Counted from the stretch's first letter, positions 1 through 11,094 are shown. The stretch is 64,000 nucleotides of DNA from Entoloma clypeatum (GCA_963565915.1 OY751492.1:4836001-4900000); one strand, 5' to 3'. A program made the numbers and translations. The notes: generated from the letters alone by a model not told the origin.

Positions 1-820
1 CCCTACGATCAATTGGACAACCAGCGCTGTAACATTCAACCGGTGCCCAACAACATGCTGAACCAAACATTCAGATTTCAGGGTTAACCTTGATGGTTGC
101 AAACACCGGGTTCGCATGGTTCAGGTGTGCAACAAAGATGCACCCAAGAAGTCAGATCAGAAATGGAAGCCTGGAGACCCTATCTTGGAAGCTGTCACTC
201 CCACACCACCTCCCACAACCAAACGACCCTCATACGTTGATTGGTTTGCTCACCTCTTCGAGAAGGAGAACTTTGATAAGATCCAGAAGGAAAGGGAATG
301 GGACCATGGTATCGAACTTACACCGGAGCAGTCTACTTCAATAAGATGGACATCATGTGGGGTTACTTACAACAACGTCCGGATCAAGAAAGGCGATGAA
401 TGGAAGGCTGCCTTCCTCACCAGTCAAGGATTGTTTGAACCATTGGTCATGTTTTTGGGCCTTTGCAACTCCCCAGGAACGTTCTCTCGGATGATGGCTA
501 GTCTATTCCAGGACCAGATCCGCCGACGCATCTGCATGATCTATATGGATGACATTGTGGTTATCGGTAAAACCAAGGAAGAACTCGTGCAAAACATTCT
601 ACAGATCCTATCTGACAATGACTTATTTCTGAAGAAAAAGAAGTGTTTCTGGAAAGTAACGAAATGCCCCATATTGGGATATGTCATTGGTGAGGGACAT
701 GTCGAGATGGAAACTGAGAAGGTGGATATGATCCAAAACTGGTGAGCACCCACATCAAAAATGGAAGTCCAGACGTTCCTTGGGTTTGCTAACTTCTATC
801 GATGCTTCATTGAAGGATAC
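1..820 (+). pseudogene. Degraded Ty3/gypsy pol fragment (protease end to RT)
   Basis: This is the left half of an old gypsy element; the right half resumes at 6,849. It runs from the end of the protease domain into reverse transcriptase. Recognisable RT pieces are a YNNVRIKKGDEWKAAF segment near 370-415, a catalytic box read as YMDD near 541-555, and the thumb segment QTFLGFANFYR near 770-800. About 90 residues of the RT fingers are missing between the segment near 320 and YNNVRI, and reading frames change there. A TGA at 743-745 interrupts the frame just before the thumb. The start lies outside the window. A second copy of the same family lies at 23,356-25,029 on the minus strand. The reading is by motif only, but the RT/RNase H/integrase order across the nested insertion makes it secure. 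Confidence 0.85.
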
Positions 821-1020
821 TGTAAGGGCAACCACTTTCACTTTTCACTTTTCCTTTACTTTCCTCCTTTCCTTTCTATTCCACCATCTCCGATCCGCTA
901 CTCCGCACGTCGGATCGCAGGTACTATCATTCATCTTGTTTCCATTCATCCTTCATCGCTACTCCCGATCATTGCTCATCATTCATGCGTCTCGTTTTAT
1001 CTCTTATTTCATATCTCATT

Positions 1021-1067
1021 TTACTATTTATCGCAGCTAGCTTGCAGGGGAATCCTTAGAACTTTCT
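1021..1067 (+). promoter_or_regulatory. TATA-like box and predicted start of R in chromovirus A
   Basis: An AT-rich TATA-like stretch (TTACTATTTA, 1,021-1,030) lies about 30 bp upstream of AGAACTTTCT (1,058-1,067). That decamer is exactly complementary to the sequence just downstream of the LTR, which places the RNA start there if self-priming is used. Confidence 0.55.
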
Positions 1068-1087
1068 CTTCGGATCTCCCTTGCAAG

Positions 1088-1145
1088 GTATGTGTTGTAT
1101 TACTTATTAGACTGCTCAATCTAAACTTCGGATCTCCCTTGCAAG
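1088..1145 (+). other. Candidate intron inside the R/U5 part of the LTR
   Basis: Two perfect copies of CTTCGGATCTCCCTTGCAAG lie at 1,068-1,087 and 1,126-1,145. The first is followed directly by GTATGT, a strong donor. The second ends in CAAG, a usable acceptor, and a CTAAAC branch-like sequence precedes it. The 58 bp between fit the intron size seen elsewhere in the window. The arrangement persists in the 3' LTR and in the solo LTR at 23,778-24,210. Splicing is inferred only. Confidence 0.4.
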
Positions 1146-1187
1146 TATCTGAGTTTGAGTCTTGGATCGTAAGGTCGCCCTTACAGT

Positions 1188-1197
1188 AGAAAGTTCT
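1188..1197 (+). other. Primer-binding site of the self-priming type
   Basis: AGAAAGTTCT begins two bases after the LTR end and is the exact reverse complement of 1,058-1,067, the predicted RNA 5' end. No tRNA 3'-end complement (TGG...) follows the LTR. Self-priming of this kind is established for Tf1 and sushi-type chromoviruses. Confidence 0.65.
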
Positions 1198-1346
1198 CTT
1201 CTAATTGGACCGTGTCCGATTGCATCATTGTCACGATTCCGCGCTTCGGAGCAGCCTCTTCCGCGTCTGACTCCGATACATCTCACACCCCTTCCAGTTC
1301 TTCTAACTACCTCTCCGTAACTGGTGATTCTGCTCCGCGCATAGTA

Positions 1347-2507
1347 ATGGACGACCCCAATTGCCTTGAACAGCTCGAGCACGAGTTCCAGGAACAACGT
1401 CAAACTCTCGCTGATATCTTGACTCAACTTGACCAACTCCTCCTTGCCTTCAACGCAATTCCTGCCCCAGCTCCGCCACCTATCCCACCTGCTCCCGCAC
1501 CCGCTATTATACCCGCTCCGATTGCTCCGGCCAATCCGGGCGTGCGTCGAGCAAAACCTGCCAATCCGTCGGACTTCAATGGACTGCGCGCAAATGGCTG
1601 GACCTTTCTAAACTCCTGTGAATTGTTTATGGGGCTGGCTCTGGAACAGTTCGCAGATGACCACGCTAAAATTTATTGGGCTTTATCTTTCATGAAGAGT
1701 GGACGTGCAGCATGCTTTGCAGATCGCATTATCCGACAGGAGCGGAGGACCGGTGCTCCGCCTTATCGGACTTGGGTGGACTTCCGTGCAGTCTTTACAG
1801 CGGAGTTCACTCCGAAGAATGAGGAACAGGATGCGAGACTGATCCTCGAAGGAGAATCCTATTATCAAGGTCAACGGGATGTTGAGACCTATATTGACGA
1901 GTTCAAAGACTACATTGACAAAGCGGGCTACCAGGAGGATACCAACATCATACTCAAATTCCGCCATGGTCTCCGTTTCGACATTCAGAACGAGATTGCC
2001 ACCCTGACCCACGGACGACCTGCGGATGACAACCCCGATGAGTGGTACTCTGCAGCACGAGTCAATGACGACAATAGGATTGCCAACAAAGCCTTCAAAG
2101 CCACTGCTCCGACCCGTACCTCCGCCTTCCGCAATGTTGTCGGACCAAGAGTACCTGGCACCTCAGTATTCCCTCGCCCCTACATTCCATTCACTCCACG
2201 CACAGCTCCGCTTGCATCCGCATCCGCTCCGTCTCCGCCGACAAGGGACCCCAATGCAATGGACATTGATACTTCACGTGTCAAAGGCAAGAATGCCAAT
2301 GCATGCTTCAGATGTAACAAAACGGGTCACTTTAGTTGTGAATGCCCCCTTCGCTTCGACATTCGCTTCATGACAATGGAGGAGCAGGATGAGTTTGTTA
2401 TGGAACAACTCGTGGTCAAGGATGCAGTGGAAGGCAACTCCGTTCCGCCCACGGAGTCTGCGGAGTCGGAGGGAGGACAGGAGGATTTTCCTCCCCACAG
2501 CGAGTGA
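1347..2507 (+). CDS. gag: Gag of chromovirus A
   Basis: 386 residues from the first ATG of the open frame; the frame is open further upstream but without ATG. Gag forms the cytoplasmic particle that packages element RNA. After a Pro/Ala-rich stretch it shows a retrotransposon-Gag region with conserved aromatics (about residues 80-250). A single CX2CX4HX4C nucleic-acid-binding knuckle (CFRCNKTGHFSCEC) starts near residue 320, followed by an acidic C-terminus. The stop overlaps the pol frame, which lies in -1 relative to gag. No obvious slippery heptamer was seen at the overlap, so how pol is expressed is unclear. The frame is intact, so Gag could be made. Confidence 0.9.
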   Translation: MDDPNCLEQLEHEFQEQRQTLADILTQLDQLLLAFNAIPAPAPPPIPPAPAPAIIPAPIAPANPGVRRAKPANPSDFNGLRANGWTFLNSCELFMGLALEQFADDHAKIYWALSFMKSGRAACFADRIIRQERRTGAPPYRTWVDFRAVFTAEFTPKNEEQDARLILEGESYYQGQRDVETYIDEFKDYIDKAGYQEDTNIILKFRHGLRFDIQNEIATLTHGRPADDNPDEWYSAARVNDDNRIANKAFKATAPTRTSAFRNVVGPRVPGTSVFPRPYIPFTPRTAPLASASAPSPPTRDPNAMDIDTSRVKGKNANACFRCNKTGHFSCECPLRFDIRFMTMEEQDEFVMEQLVVKDAVEGNSVPPTESAESEGGQEDFPPHSE

Positions 2508-5500
2508 ACAGTGCGCCCTCGTTGTCTGCTAAAAATCGTTATGCTGCCTTATTTATGGAACAATATGATCCTATACCCTCCATCTCTAAGCCTGCAAACG
2601 ATGCCATAGTCGCACCCAACTCCGCAAATCCCATCCGCCTTCGCCTCTCTAAATGGGAGCGTCAGCTTCCAAAACAATATGTCCTCGCCTCCGCTCACTC
2701 CGACAATTCTATTGAACTAGACATAGTTCTTGAAACTACCGACACCAAAGACACACTATCACAAAAGGCCTTACTCGACAGCGGGGCAACAGGGTCGTTT
2801 ATTGAACGCACTCTGGTCGAGAAACACCGACTCTCTACTCGAAAACTACAACGCGCAATTCTGGTATACAACATCGACGGAACTCCAAACGAGGCCGGAG
2901 CAATAACGGAGGTGTTGGATGTAGTGCTCCGCTACCGGGATCACTCGGAACGGACCCAGCTTGCAGTCACAAGTTTGGGAAAACAAGAAATCGTGTTAGG
3001 CTTCACTTGGCTCAAGGAACACAACCCCGAGGTAGATTGGACATCAGGGGAAGTGAAGATGAGCCGGTGTCCTGCACAATGTCGGACATGCCACCAGGAG
3101 GCAGCCCAAGAGCGGAAGGAGCGGAAGTTTGAACAAGTCCGCATCCGAGCCTGTTGGATGGGTTCCACTCCGACGTCCGGTCTAGAGGAGGAGGCTCCAC
3201 GTGGCCCATGGGTGGAGGATGTCACAGAAGGAGAGAAAGCGGAGGAGTTAGCGGATAACGAGGAGGAAGAGGATGAGTTTGAGGAGGGAGACCGCCTTTT
3301 TGTCGGAACAGTACCCGCGGAGGCGGAGTTCATCCGTGCTTCATCCAATATCTCGCAACGTCTATCGGAGGCCTTCCTCAGTAACCAAAAACCTAAATCT
3401 TTCCGCGACTCTGTACCAGACCACTTGTTTGACTTCGAAGACGTATTCTCAAAGACCTCTTTCGACACCTTACCGGAAGAGCGGACTTGGGACCACGCCA
3501 TTGAACTTGTTCCGGACGCCTCTCCGGCGGGTTGTAAGGTATATCCACTTGCTCCGAATGAACAGAAGGAACTCGACGCGTTTTTGGAGGAAAACCTTGC
3601 AACTGGTCGAATCCGCCCTTCCAAGTCTCCGATGGCATCTCCGGTATTTTACATCAAGAAGAAGGATGGCTCCCTTCGTCTTGTACAAGACTACCGGTCA
3701 CTCAATTCCAAAACTATCAAAAACAAGTATCCGCTTCCGCTCATATCCGAACTGATCAATAAACTTCAACGCGCTCGATACTTCACCAAGCTCGACATCC
3801 GCTGGGGCTACAACAATGTGCGGATAAAACCCGGAGACGAGTGGAAGGCTGCTTTTCGGACCAATCGCGGACTCTATGAACCATTGGTGATGTTCTTCGG
3901 CCTCACTAATAGTCCATCCACATTCCAGACTATGATGAACGAAATCTTTCAGGACCTTATCACTGAAGGTGTAGTCTGTGTTTACCTCGACGACATACTC
4001 ATCTTCACAGAGACCCTTGCGGAGCATCGGAGAGTCACACGGATTGTACTGGAACGACTTCGCGAACACAAACTCTATCTAAAACCAGAGAAATGCGAGT
4101 TTGAACAAACGCGCATTGAATACCTAGGCCTTATTATTGAACAAGGACACGTAGAGATGGATCCGGTGAAGGTAGCGGGGGTCGCGGAGTGGCCTGCTCC
4201 GACAAACGTCCGAGAAGTACAGTCCTTTCTAGGATTCACTAACTTCTATCGCCGTTTTATTGAAGGGTTTTCGGACATCGCGCGCCCTCTTTTCGAGCTC
4301 ACGAAGAAAGGGCACCTCTGGTCTTGGAAGGAGGGAGAAGTGTCCGCATTTGCGGAGTTGAAGCGGAGGATTACATCCGCTCCGATCCTGGTCTTAGCTG
4401 ATCATGGAAAGAAGTGGCGGATAGAAGCAGATAGCTCGGACTTTGCAACCGGAGCAGTACTGTCCCAACCAACAGAGGACGGTAAGTGGCACCCTGTCGC
4501 ATTCTATTCCAAAAGCCTTAGTCCGGTGGAACGCAACTACGAGATCTACGACAAGGAGATGTTGGCAGTGGTCCGCGCATTGGAGGAGTGGAGGCACTTC
4601 CTTGAAGGAGCGGAGAAGACAGTGGAGATTTGGACGGACCACAAAAATCTTGAGTATTTCATGACAGCTCAAAAACTAAATCGACGACAGGCTAGATGGT
4701 CCTTATACCTCGCTCGTTTCGATTTCAAAATGCACCATCGACCTGGCAAGTCAATGGGCAAGTCCGACGCTTTGTCCCGACGAGCGGACCACGGAGACGG
4801 ATCGCGGGACAACGAAAACATCATCCTTCTGCGACCAGAATTGTTTGCAGTGCGAGCAATGCGGGGGGTAACTGTTCAAGGGGAAGAACGCGACGTCCTC
4901 CGCCAGGTCCGACAGGGAATCCGAGAGGGGTTACTGGAAGATAATGTGGCGGAGGTTGTCAAATCCCTTCCGACTGTCGGAGCGGGATCCGTCCGTAGTG
5001 CGGAGTGGAGGCAAGCGGAAGGTTTGTCTACTTCAGGGATCATATCTATGTTCCTAACAATCCCCAACTGTGTCATCGGATCCTCACACAACACCATGAC
5101 ACTCCGGTGGCCGGACATCCTGGACGGTGGAAAACCTTGGAACTGGTGTCGCGCAATTACTGGTGGCCGCACATGTCTCGTTTAATAGGTCAATATTGCA
5201 AGACATGCGACCCTTGCCTCCGCACCAAGGTCCGATGCACTCCGCCCTCCGGAGAGCTCAATCCGCTACTGGTCCCCACGGAGCGATGGCAAGTAACCAG
5301 TGTTGACTTCATTACTGAACTACCAGAAGCCCATGGCTACGACGCTATCATGGTCGTAGTGGACTCAGTAGGGAAGCGGGGACACTTCATCCCAATGCAC
5401 TCCGACATCTCCGCACTCGGGACTGCACGCTCCTATGTTCAAAATGTCTGGAAACTCCACGGACTACCAGAGGCCATTGTCTCCGACCGAGGACCACAGT

Positions 5501-6408
5501 TTGTTGCCAAGTTCACGCGCGAACTATACAGGCTGCTTAACATTAAGGTTGCTGCCTCGACAGCCTACCATCCGCAGTCGGATGGACAGACGGAGCGGGT
5601 CAATCAAGGATTAGAACAATACCTTCGCCTATTCGTCAATGAACGTCAAGACGATTGGGACGAATGGCTTCCGATGGCTGAATTTGCATACAACAACCAT
5701 GTTCACGCATCGACACGTCAAACTCCGTTCTACATTGACACCGGCCGCCATCCGCGCATGGGATTCGAACCTCGCGAGAAGCGGACGGAGATCGAGGCGG
5801 TAGCGGATTTCAGCCAGCAGATGAAGTCCGCTCTAGAGGAGGCTCGCGCAGCACTGACAAAGGCAAAAGATGACATGGCGCAATACTACAACCAGCATCG
5901 GAGCACCACTCCGACATTCCGCCCGGGGGACAAGGTCTTTTTAGACTCATCAGACCTCAAAACCACCCGACCCACAAAAAAGCTTGCACATCGATATGTA
6001 GGCCCTTTCCCAGTGGTCCGACCTGTCGGAACACATGCCTATGAACTTCGCCTTCCCCCTTCCATGTCCCACGTTCACCCAGTATTCCATGTTGTCAAAC
6101 TTTCACTAGTTCCCGACGACCCTTTCCGACGCCAAGTCCGCTCTCCTCCGCCTCCGACGGTAGTCGGAGAAGAATTAGAGTACGATGTTGAAAACCTCTT
6201 GGACAGCTGACTGCATCGAGGCAAGCTTCAATTCTTGGTCAAATGGAAGGGATATGGCTACGAAGAGAATTCCTGGGAAGCAGAAGACAATGTCCATGCT
6301 CCGCGCCTAGTCCGCGACTTCTACGGACGTCATCTGGGAGCTCCGCGGCGGATCGCTGCCGCGATATTCGACTTGTTTCGCCTGACACGTCGAGACGCCG
6401 TGCCTTGA
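2504..6408 (+). pseudogene. pol: Pol of chromovirus A: protease, RT, RNase H, integrase, chromodomain
   Basis: The first part (2,504-5,185) holds an aspartic protease with LLDSGATGSF (about 2,775-2,805), RT with YLDDILIF (about 3,978-4,000), the thumb QSFLGFTNFYRRF, and RNase H with DSSDFATGAVLSQ and TDHKNLEYF. A one-base deletion near 5,025 moves the frame. The second part (5,005-6,210) is integrase: an HHCC zinc region with CKTCDPC, the D,D,E core including SDRGPQFV and TAYHPQSDGQTERVNQ, and a C-terminal GPF...HPVFHVVKL module. A TGA at 6,208 separates this from an intact chromodomain (FLVKWKGYGYEENSWE, about 6,232-6,280). The chromodomain is known to steer chromovirus integration to modified histones. 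With only two small lesions, the copy decayed recently. Confidence 0.92.
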
Positions 6409-6419
6409 AGGGGGGGTGA
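6407..6419 (+). other. Polypurine tract of chromovirus A
   Basis: GAAGGGGGGGTGA lies directly before the 3' LTR and overlaps the pol stop codon. It is the expected plus-strand primer. Confidence 0.8.
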
Positions 6420-6843
6420 TGTAAGGGCAACCACTTTCACTTTTCACTTTTCCTTTACTTTCCTCCTTTCCTTTCTATTCCACCATCTCCGACGTCCTCC
6501 GATCGTATCCGCTGTCTCCGACATCTTATCCACCTCTCCGCATCTGACGACTCCGCCCCCATCCGCTACTCCGCACGTCGGATCGCAGGTACTATCATTC
6601 ATCTTGTTTCCATTCATCCTTCATCGCTACTCCCGATCATTGCTCATCATTCATGCATCTCGTTTTATCTCTTATTTCTTACTATTTATCGCAGCTAGCT
6701 TGCAGGGGAATCCTTAGAACTTTCTCTTCGGATCTCCCTTGCAAGGTATGTGTTGTATTACTTATTAGACTGCTCAATCTAAACTTCGGATCTCCCTTGC
6801 AAGTATCTGAGTTTGAGTCTTGGATCGTAAGGTCGCCCTTACA
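6420..6843 (+). repeat. 3' LTR of chromovirus A
   Basis: 424 bp. It carries the U3 segment missing from the 5' LTR (rich in TCCGA/TCCGC) and lacks 10 bp near the TATA region. It is followed by the GATAC target duplication and then the host gypsy sequence. Confidence 0.95.
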
Positions 6844-6848
6844 GATAC

Positions 6849-8067
6849 TCAAACATCGCAAAACCACTCACCAGGCTCACAGGCAGCACTACATTTACTT
6901 GGGGACCAACAGAACAGAAGGCATTTGAAGGTCTCATACAGGCGATCATATCAGCACCAGTCTTGGCATTACCAAAACCAGATGGGCAGTTCTGGGTTGA
7001 AACCAATGCATTAGGCTATGCAATTGGGGCTGTACTCTCTCAGAAACAAGATATACGACAAGGAACTCTTGGCAGTTATGGAAGCATTGAAAGATTGGAG
7101 ACACTATCTGCTTGAAGCCAAGGAACACTTTGAGATCTTAACTGATCACAAGAACCTGGAGTATTTCTGCCGTCCTCAGGACCTAAATCAACGACAAAGG
7201 TGCTGGAAGATGAAGTTACAAGACTATGACTTCAAATTATGGCACGTGCCTGGCAAGACAAATGCAAAAGTGGACATCCTGTCACGCTTACCCTGGTATG
7301 AAACAGAACTCAAACCACAAGACAGCAATCAAATGCTCAAGAAGGGACTATTCTTGAAACAATTGAAATCAGAAGATGTGGTACAAATGGAGATGTTCAT
7401 GGAGGAACAATTCTTTGAAGGGGGTGAAACATCTGATTCCATCAAGATTGGAAACATCACAACCATCAAAAATTCATGGATTGCATGCATCAAGGGTTCA
7501 AACAGCATGGAGACAGAAGTAGCTCAGGGTCTAAATAAGAATCCTCATTGGTACCAACAGGAAAATGGCATCACCTATGCAGAAGAACAAGTCTATGTTT
7601 CACCAGACCCACAATTGCATCAAGAGCTGATGTTTGAATCACACAATGCACCAATGGCTGGACATCCAGGATGTATCGGACACACCAACTTCTCACTCAT
7701 ATCTACTGGTGGCCCACCATCCTCCAAGATGTGAAAAAGTATGACACCCCCATGCAGCACCAAGTCATCCATGGGAAGATATAGGGATTGATGTTGTGGG
7801 ACTGATACCAGAGTCTGATAGAAAGAATGCATTTCTAATCATCATGGATAGACATTTGAAGATGCTTCATCTCATTCTGACAACCATGGAATTATTGGCT
7901 GAAGAATTAGCCAAGATCTATCGGGATCAGATATGGAAGCTTTATGGGATTCCCAAGAAAATTATCAGTGACAGGGGACCGCAGTTTGTCGTGAAGTTCA
8001 TGGAGATACTTTGCTGCATGTTAGGGATCAAAAGGAATCTGTCCACCACATACCATCCACAACCTCA
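6849..8067 (+). pseudogene. Degraded gypsy RNase H and integrase, right half of the split old element
   Basis: It continues the relic at 1-820 after the chromovirus A insertion. RNase H is seen as DKELLAVMEALKDWRHYL and TDHKNLEYFCRPQDLNQRQ (about 7,055-7,200), followed by HVPGKTNAKVDILSR. Integrase appears in pieces: a HNAPMAGHPG zinc-domain segment near 7,640-7,670, then after a frame change D..LIIMDRHLKM and SDRGPQFVVKF (about 7,960-8,000). The homology stops abruptly at YHPQ near 8,060, where the non-coding repeat begins. Several stops and shifts show it is dead. Confidence 0.88.
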
Positions 8068-8884
8068 TTGTTATGTATCAATTATGTAGCAGAGTATCAT
8101 ATGTCAATAAATATGGGTTGATTTTATGGAATGATGCCAGGGAATTTAAGTTATAGAGGTGCCGTGCTCTACACCAAATAATAGTAAACAATGCGCAAAA
8201 TGCATCATGCAGACACACACGGTGCCTTCCTCATGGTCTAATAATAGTTTGAAGTGATAGAACAGCATATGAAACATGTATCAACCTTCTGAAGCACTTT
8301 GTATAATTTTTAGAACTCCAGATAAGATAGAAATAATGAAATGTGCAGATTCCAGTAAAAGTATTATATCTCCCTAATGAATGAACCAAATTTGAAAAAA
8401 CAAATATGCAGTGAGGTCTCCTGAATGAGAAGAATCCAAAGCTGAAATAAAAAAGTTTTGGTCAAATTTTCACCTTATTAATTAAGCCCCTGAATTTTAT
8501 TTGAAGGGTCTGAATAGGTTTACATACAATGTTTCAATAGTCTATATACAGTATATTTGGAGTACAAATGTTGTGAAAAGGAGAAGCCAGAAAATGTTGT
8601 TTTTTGTTTTTTAAAACACCATGCCACACTGTTCATCACAATTTACATTGTATTTTGATGTATGAGTTTCTAAATATGTCTACATAAGGTAAGAATTATT
8701 TTTGTGGCTTTTGGTGCCACATTTTGGGCATCAAGGGCACAATTCTCAATGATGTGCATTGCTCGGCATTGACTGCCAAGCATGCTTGGCAATTGCCAAA
8801 AGTCGAACCATAACTGCCAGCAAAACCTTCCCACCCTTTTTTTTATCCCCCACCACCACTCCAACCAGCCACCACATCCGCCCA
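8068..8884 (+). repeat. Interspersed repeat copy A: core plus palindromic arm of the foldback-like family
   Basis: Non-coding sequence shared with 12,153-13,610 (plus), 20,010-21,350 (inverted) and 62,528-63,297. Shared landmarks are TAGCAGAGTATCATATGTC, TTATATCTCCCTAATGAATG and TGGTGCCAC...TTTGGGCAT. This copy is 5'-truncated at the junction with the gypsy integrase. Near 8,760-8,800 it carries the hairpin GCTCGGCATTGACTGCCAAGC followed by AGCATGCTTGGCAATTGCC, typical of the element arms. No coding potential. Confidence 0.75.
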
Positions 8885-9612
8885 ACGGCCACTACTTGTG
8901 TATAATGGCCACCACTCATGCCCAACAGCCCATTCACATGCCCAGTGGCCCTTTCTTGTGCCCAACGGCCACCTTTCATGTCCAATGTCATCTCTTTGTG
9001 CCTAGTGTTTCAAGGTCCAGTCTCAAAGACCACAAAGAAGACTGAGACCAGACTGAACCAGGGGGTGGTCCTGGTTCATCTTTTCAAAAATACGAAGACC
9101 ACCCCCCCTGGTTCTATGTAGTTCATAGGTTTAAACTGGTTTTTTGGCCAAAAAAACTGGTTTAAACTGGTCCTGGTCTTAGTTTTTCAGAGAGACCACT
9201 CACCTGGTCTTGGTCTCTGGTCTCAAATTTTTTGGGCAAAAAACCGGACCAGACTGGACCTTGAAACACAAATTGTGCCCAACAGCCTCCATTCATGTCC
9301 AATGGCATCCTTTCGCCCCCAACGGCATCGACCCATGCCCAATGGCTGTCTTTCACGCCTAATGGCCTCCTTTCATGCCCAACAGTCCCAACTTGCACCC
9401 ACCACCATCGATCCATGCCCAACTGCCTCCATTCATGTCCAACTCCATCAACCCATGCTCTCACATGCCCAACGGCCGCTACTCCACCCAATGACCCCTC
9501 GTGTGCCCAACGGCCCCTACTCACACCCAACACTGTCAACTGGCACCCAATGGCCCCTTTCATGCCCAACGGCCTTCCTTCACACCCAACAGTATCCTTT
9601 CACCCCCAACAG
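8885..9612 (+). repeat. 20-bp minisatellite, CCCAACGGCC orientation, interrupted by a MITE
   Basis: Degenerate units of about 20 bp with the core CCCAACGGCC run from 8,885 to 9,003 and resume from 9,270 to 9,612. The inverse orientation (GTTGGGCACGAGGGG...) occurs at 11,095-12,000, 21,360-21,550 and 56,466-56,995. Open frames across it are an artefact of the repeat. Confidence 0.85.
9005..9269. mobile_element. hAT-like MITE inside the minisatellite
   Basis: 265 bp, bounded by a perfect 19-bp terminal inverted repeat, GTGTTTCAAGGTCCAGTCT. The interior is rich in GGTCTGGTC/GACCAGACC and has no coding capacity. The (TA)GTGTTTC terminus resembles hAT ends, but an 8-bp target duplication could not be shown because the flanks are themselves repetitive. 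Confidence 0.65.
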
Positions 9613-10635
9613 CGTTGAAATGAAGGAAGTGAGTCTGGGGATGAGCGCGAGTGATATTTCTATCACACACACAAACACCAAACACAACAACGAAGACAGA
9701 ACAAGTCTCGCAATGCGTACTTCTCAATTGATATAGTTTGGGGTGATGAGTGGGATCACTCAGGATGCGACTCTTCCAAAACAACAATTGAATAACTTGT
9801 TTAGCAATGGCTCGATAAGTCTCAAACAAGACTTAGAGATAGTTCTCAATAGATAATGAACCGAGGTTTGTGATTTCTGAACCAACAAGGCTTCGCAAAC
9901 ACGATCTCGACCGAATATGAACACGATAATGACCAATACCACTGATAGATAACACAATTTGGCGATTGACAAGTTCTCAAACACACAAAGACACAATTGC
10001 AACTGACTTCCCATGTAAACCAAACAATCTTGAGGCTTCAATGATACTCGTGAACGATGACAGATGCACAAGACAAATGCTATCAATTCTGGGGCACAAT
10101 CTAACCTGACCTATCTACAACGAAACTATGAGACTTTATACATGAGCAGCAATATATATAGAAAAGGGATGCATGTGGTCTCACTAATGGGTATCCAGTC
10201 AAGTGAGCCTTTGCTAGAGATGTTGCCATGTGTTCATGTGGTTGACAATGCAACAGGTACCTTCTTTTCTCCATATTCTACCTCTATCATGCTTGTGAGG
10301 ACACTATTCCACTATCTTGGTCTATTGATACACCTTGTGACGATGCTGATGAGTTACCACGAGGTATCAAATGCTTCAATTAAAGGTCATCTTGGCAAGC
10401 AACCAATCAACAACCAATCCATATCAATATGTCTGCCATGTAGTGCACATTGGTCGTGGTGTATCAAACCCGATCTTGGTCTGTTCGATCTGATGTCATT
10501 TGCTATTCCTGATATGGACAATTTGGACACGAAGCCAGGTGCACATCTGCCAAGCCTCTCGCAAGGATGTCTCCAGTCAAGCCCTCAATGTATAGTAGAC
10601 AGTGCTAGTGTCATCAATAAGTCATCAGGAAAAGG
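9613..10635. other. No recognisable gene or repeat family
   Basis: AT-moderate sequence with a TATA-like run near 10,150 and one modest open frame (10,064-10,648 plus) with no recognisable motif or coding signature. It may be remnant LTR-type DNA, but I cannot support a family. Confidence 0.4.
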
Positions 10636-10975
10636 TCAAACTACTTAAATGATACTTAAACAAACTTAAAGAGAAAGTTAAGTGGTTTAAGTTATTTAAG
10701 CTAAGTCAGCATCTTCAAACTACTTAAAATCATATTTTTTCTCGGATTTTCTTGTGGTAGTTTAAGTGTGTTTAAGAATGTATAAGTAGATTTAAGTCAT
10801 TATTTCTATAGAGGTCTTGAGGTGTCTTACAAAGCTTGGACAACCTTTAAACATACTTAAAAAATCAAAAGCTGGCATAATATTTGGTTTAGTAGTTTGA
10901 GTAGTTCAAGTAATTTAAGTAGTGTTTGATGTGTTCAAGTGATGCTATTTTGAGTTGTCTAAGTAATCATTTAAA
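10636..10975. repeat. TTTAAG/CTTAAA-rich inverted-repeat-like segment
   Basis: At least ten copies of ACTTAAA or its complement TTTAAGT occur in about 340 bp. The CTTAAA form predominates on the left and TTTAAG on the right, so the segment could fold back. No coding capacity; it may be a degenerate MITE. Confidence 0.45.
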
Positions 10976-11094
10976 AGTATTTTGCAGTTAGATAAATATA
11001 GAAGTTGAATTCTATATTAATTTGGAGGGTAGGGGGTGGGGTAGAGAAGTGTTGAGTAGGGGGTAAAATATAAAAATAATTTATGAAGTATGAG

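Larger units (their letters stand above)
821..1185 (+). repeat. 5' LTR of chromovirus A
   Basis: 365 bp, bounded by TG...CA with a short inverted repeat (TGTAAGGGC/CCCTTACA). Relative to the 3' LTR it lacks about 69 bp in U3 (after position about 892) and has 10 extra bases near 1,009-1,020. One substitution separates the copies in aligned sequence (G at the GCGTCTCG segment near 986, A in the 3' LTR), itself a CpG-to-CpA change. The U3 deletion may remove promoter elements. Confidence 0.95.
821..6843 (+). mobile_element. Chromovirus A, near-complete Ty3/gypsy LTR retrotransposon
   Basis: A 6.0 kb element inserted in an older gypsy copy. Both flanks carry the 5-bp target duplication GATAC (816-820 and 6,844-6,848). 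It has two LTRs starting TGTAAGGGC and ending CCCTTACA, a Gag gene with one CCHC knuckle, a Pol gene (protease, RT, RNase H, integrase) and a C-terminal chromodomain, which defines chromoviruses. The LTRs differ by one substitution and two indels over about 350 aligned bases, so insertion was recent. Two lesions break Pol: a one-base deletion near 5,025 and a TGA at 6,208-6,210. Priming appears to be self-primed rather than by tRNA. The family also left a solo LTR at 23,778-24,210. Confidence 0.95.

Noticed and set aside
8885..9612. CRISPR-like look of regularly spaced CCCAACGG units
   Set aside because: Units are only about 20 bp with no distinct spacers, in a eukaryotic repeat; it is a minisatellite.
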